Of a stretch of 64,000 nt of DNA, positions 63,185 to 64,000 are shown one piece after another; positions within the stretch are counted from its first letter, which is position 1; each line of letters opens with the position of its first letter. A program made the translations under genes and the position numbers. Under the pieces are notes generated by a model that did not search any database, was not told the origin of the DNA, and saw only the letters and a list, made by a program, of their open reading frames with translations. Origin of the DNA: Desulfospira joergensenii DSM 10085 (GTDB lineage Bacteria; Desulfobacterota; Desulfobacteria; Desulfobacterales; Desulfobacteraceae); NCBI RefSeq assembly GCF_000420085.1, contig NZ_ATUG01000002.1, forward strand, positions 930,001 through 994,000, in the 5' to 3' direction.

Positions 63185-63688
63185 TTGAAAACAAATCTGA
63201 CATTGATCGGCATGCCCGGGGCCGGTAAAAGCACGGTGGGAATCGTCCTGGCCAAGAACATGGGGCTTTCATTCATTGATACGGATATCCTGATCCAGAT
63301 CAACAACCAGAAAACCCTCCAGGAGATCCTGGACGAGAGTGACCACATGAATCTGAGGACCATTGAAGAAAAAGAGATTTTAAAGATTAATATCCGCGAC
63401 CATGTGATCTCCACCGGCGGCAGTGTGGCCTATAGTGACAAGTCCATGATCCACTTGCAGACCCTTTCAACCATCATCCACCTGGATGCAAGTTTTGACA
63501 CCATTGAGAAAAGGATCAAGAATTTCGAGACAAGGGGGATCGCCAAGGATAAGGATCAGACCTTTAAAGATCTCTACGATGAGCGCCAGAGACTTTATCG
63601 GAAATATGCCGATATCACCGTTGATACCGACGGGATCACCCAGGATGAGGTAGCTGCGCAGATCGAAAAGGCTGTGGGCAGAGAATAA
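63185..63688 (+). CDS. aroK: Shikimate kinase
   Basis: A 167-residue P-loop kinase converting shikimate to shikimate 3-phosphate in aromatic amino acid synthesis. Walker A is GMPGAGKSTVG, the shikimate-site Asp is in FIDTDILI, and STGGSVAYS is the conserved GG motif (GGSV in place of the usual GGG). Start TTG 63185 with a GGGGAAGG site. The LID arginine region is ETRGIAKDKDQTF, somewhat divergent. Confidence 0.86.
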   Translation: MKTNLTLIGMPGAGKSTVGIVLAKNMGLSFIDTDILIQINNQKTLQEILDESDHMNLRTIEEKEILKINIRDHVISTGGSVAYSDKSMIHLQTLSTIIHLDASFDTIEKRIKNFETRGIAKDKDQTFKDLYDERQRLYRKYADITVDTDGITQDEVAAQIEKAVGRE

Positions 63689-63704
63689 GGCTGAAACCCG
63701 TCCC

Positions 63705-64000
63705 CTACCTTGAAAACACCCAGTCATTCTGTTCTGAAAGATCCGGGTTGAAACCATACCCGTTGCCGGTAAAGTCTTTTAATGGCCCGGCCCGATTGAT
63801 TTTATTTTGAATGATAAAATCTGCCATCAGGCCCCGGGCCCGCTTGGCATGGATGCCGATCACCTTAAAGACATCCCCTTTTTTTTCCTTGAAATGGATG
63901 TTGAGAAGATCTGCCTGCAAATCTTTTGGCCGGACCGCCTTGAAGTACTCATTGGAGGCCAGGTTGACCAGGATGGAGTCTCCTTCCGATTTTTCCAGTT
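63705..64000 (-). CDS. yaaA: YaaA family (UPF0246) protein, 5' part outside window
   Basis: The C-terminal roughly 98 residues of a YaaA-type protein, which in E. coli limits iron and oxidative damage under peroxide stress. Reading from the right edge, LVNLASNEYFKAV, then IGIHAKRARGLMADFII and GYGFNPDLSEQNDWVF are diagnostic. The frame remains open past the window edge, so this is cut there, not truncated. Confidence 0.9.
   Translation of the reverse strand, partial: LEKSEGDSILVNLASNEYFKAVRPKDLQADLLNIHFKEKKGDVFKVIGIHAKRARGLMADFIIQNKINRAGPLKDFTGNGYGFNPDLSEQNDWVFSR

Noticed and set aside
1..64000. CRISPR arrays, tRNA or rRNA genes, transposases, prophage genes, replication origin
   Set aside because: Looked for direct repeats with spacers, RNA gene landmarks and integrase/transposase motifs; none found.

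Overview
The window reads as chromosomal DNA of an anaerobic, sulfate-reducer-like Desulfobacterota, most like the Desulfobacterales. This is inferred from moderate-to-high GC, many PAS/sigma54/HD-GYP/GGDEF signalling genes, ferredoxin-type proteins, bacteriohemerythrin, PEP-CTERM sorting and a mercury-methylation locus. There are no rRNA or tRNA genes, no CRISPR array, no prophage and no transposase. Almost every stretch is ordinary densely packed chromosome.

Layout. 1-4.6 kb: an HD-GYP response regulator cut by the left edge, a universal stress protein, a ferredoxin-like protein and a RarD permease. 4.6-6.4 kb: arsR-hgcA-hgcB, the two-gene mercury methylation system behind a CxC-type ArsR regulator with a long palindromic operator. 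6.4-13.0 kb: a DMT exporter, a small unknown, and a complete TPP-riboswitch-controlled thiamin salvage operon (thiZXY uptake, then thiM, thiE, thiD). 13-20 kb: a DsbA-like thiol protein, a sigma54 activator, a double-CZB chemoreceptor and a CheA-like protein without kinase domains. 20-27 kb: a LysR regulator, an AhpD-like protein, an iron alcohol dehydrogenase, a hybrid kinase and an acyl-CoA synthetase/GNAT fusion. 27-33.5 kb: sbcD and sbcC split by a four-helix-bundle cassette, then an Fe-S aldo/keto reductase. 33.5-38 kb: an SGNH esterase with a YbbA/YbbP-type ABC system. 38-47 kb: a chemoreceptor-hemerythrin fusion with a binding protein, ornithine aminotransferase, a PEP-CTERM protein and a diguanylate cyclase. 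47-57 kb: an EFR1 flavodoxin-ferredoxin, an acyl-CoA ligase with its XRE-cupin regulator, a DUF47/Pit phosphate pair, an MFS transporter, a decayed gene, a GntR regulator and a homocysteine methyltransferase. 57-64 kb: LOG protein, beta-CASP nuclease, arsR-permease pair with twin operators, MTA/SAH nucleosidase, shikimate kinase, and YaaA cut by the right edge.

The most striking observation is in hgcB. Its reading frame appears to stop at a UGA after 72 residues, exactly where HgcB carries its conserved Cys73. Reading through the UGA restores the normal HgcB tail ending in the vicinal Cys-Cys pair (97 residues), and the new end abuts the convergent neighbour. Immediately after the UGA is a hairpin whose loop is AGGUCU, the loop of the E. 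coli fdhF SECIS element, at a normal distance. I therefore call hgcB a selenoprotein gene: HgcB with selenocysteine at the mercury-handling position 73. I know of no description of such a protein.

Other items worth a second look: an exact 12-bp inverted repeat bounding the four-helix-bundle gene at the sbcD/sbcC junction, two matched operators around the arsR-arsP-like pair, the kinase-less CheA, the acyl-CoA synthetase with most of its ATP-grasp front part missing, and a sigma54-type promoter in front of the PEP-CTERM gene.
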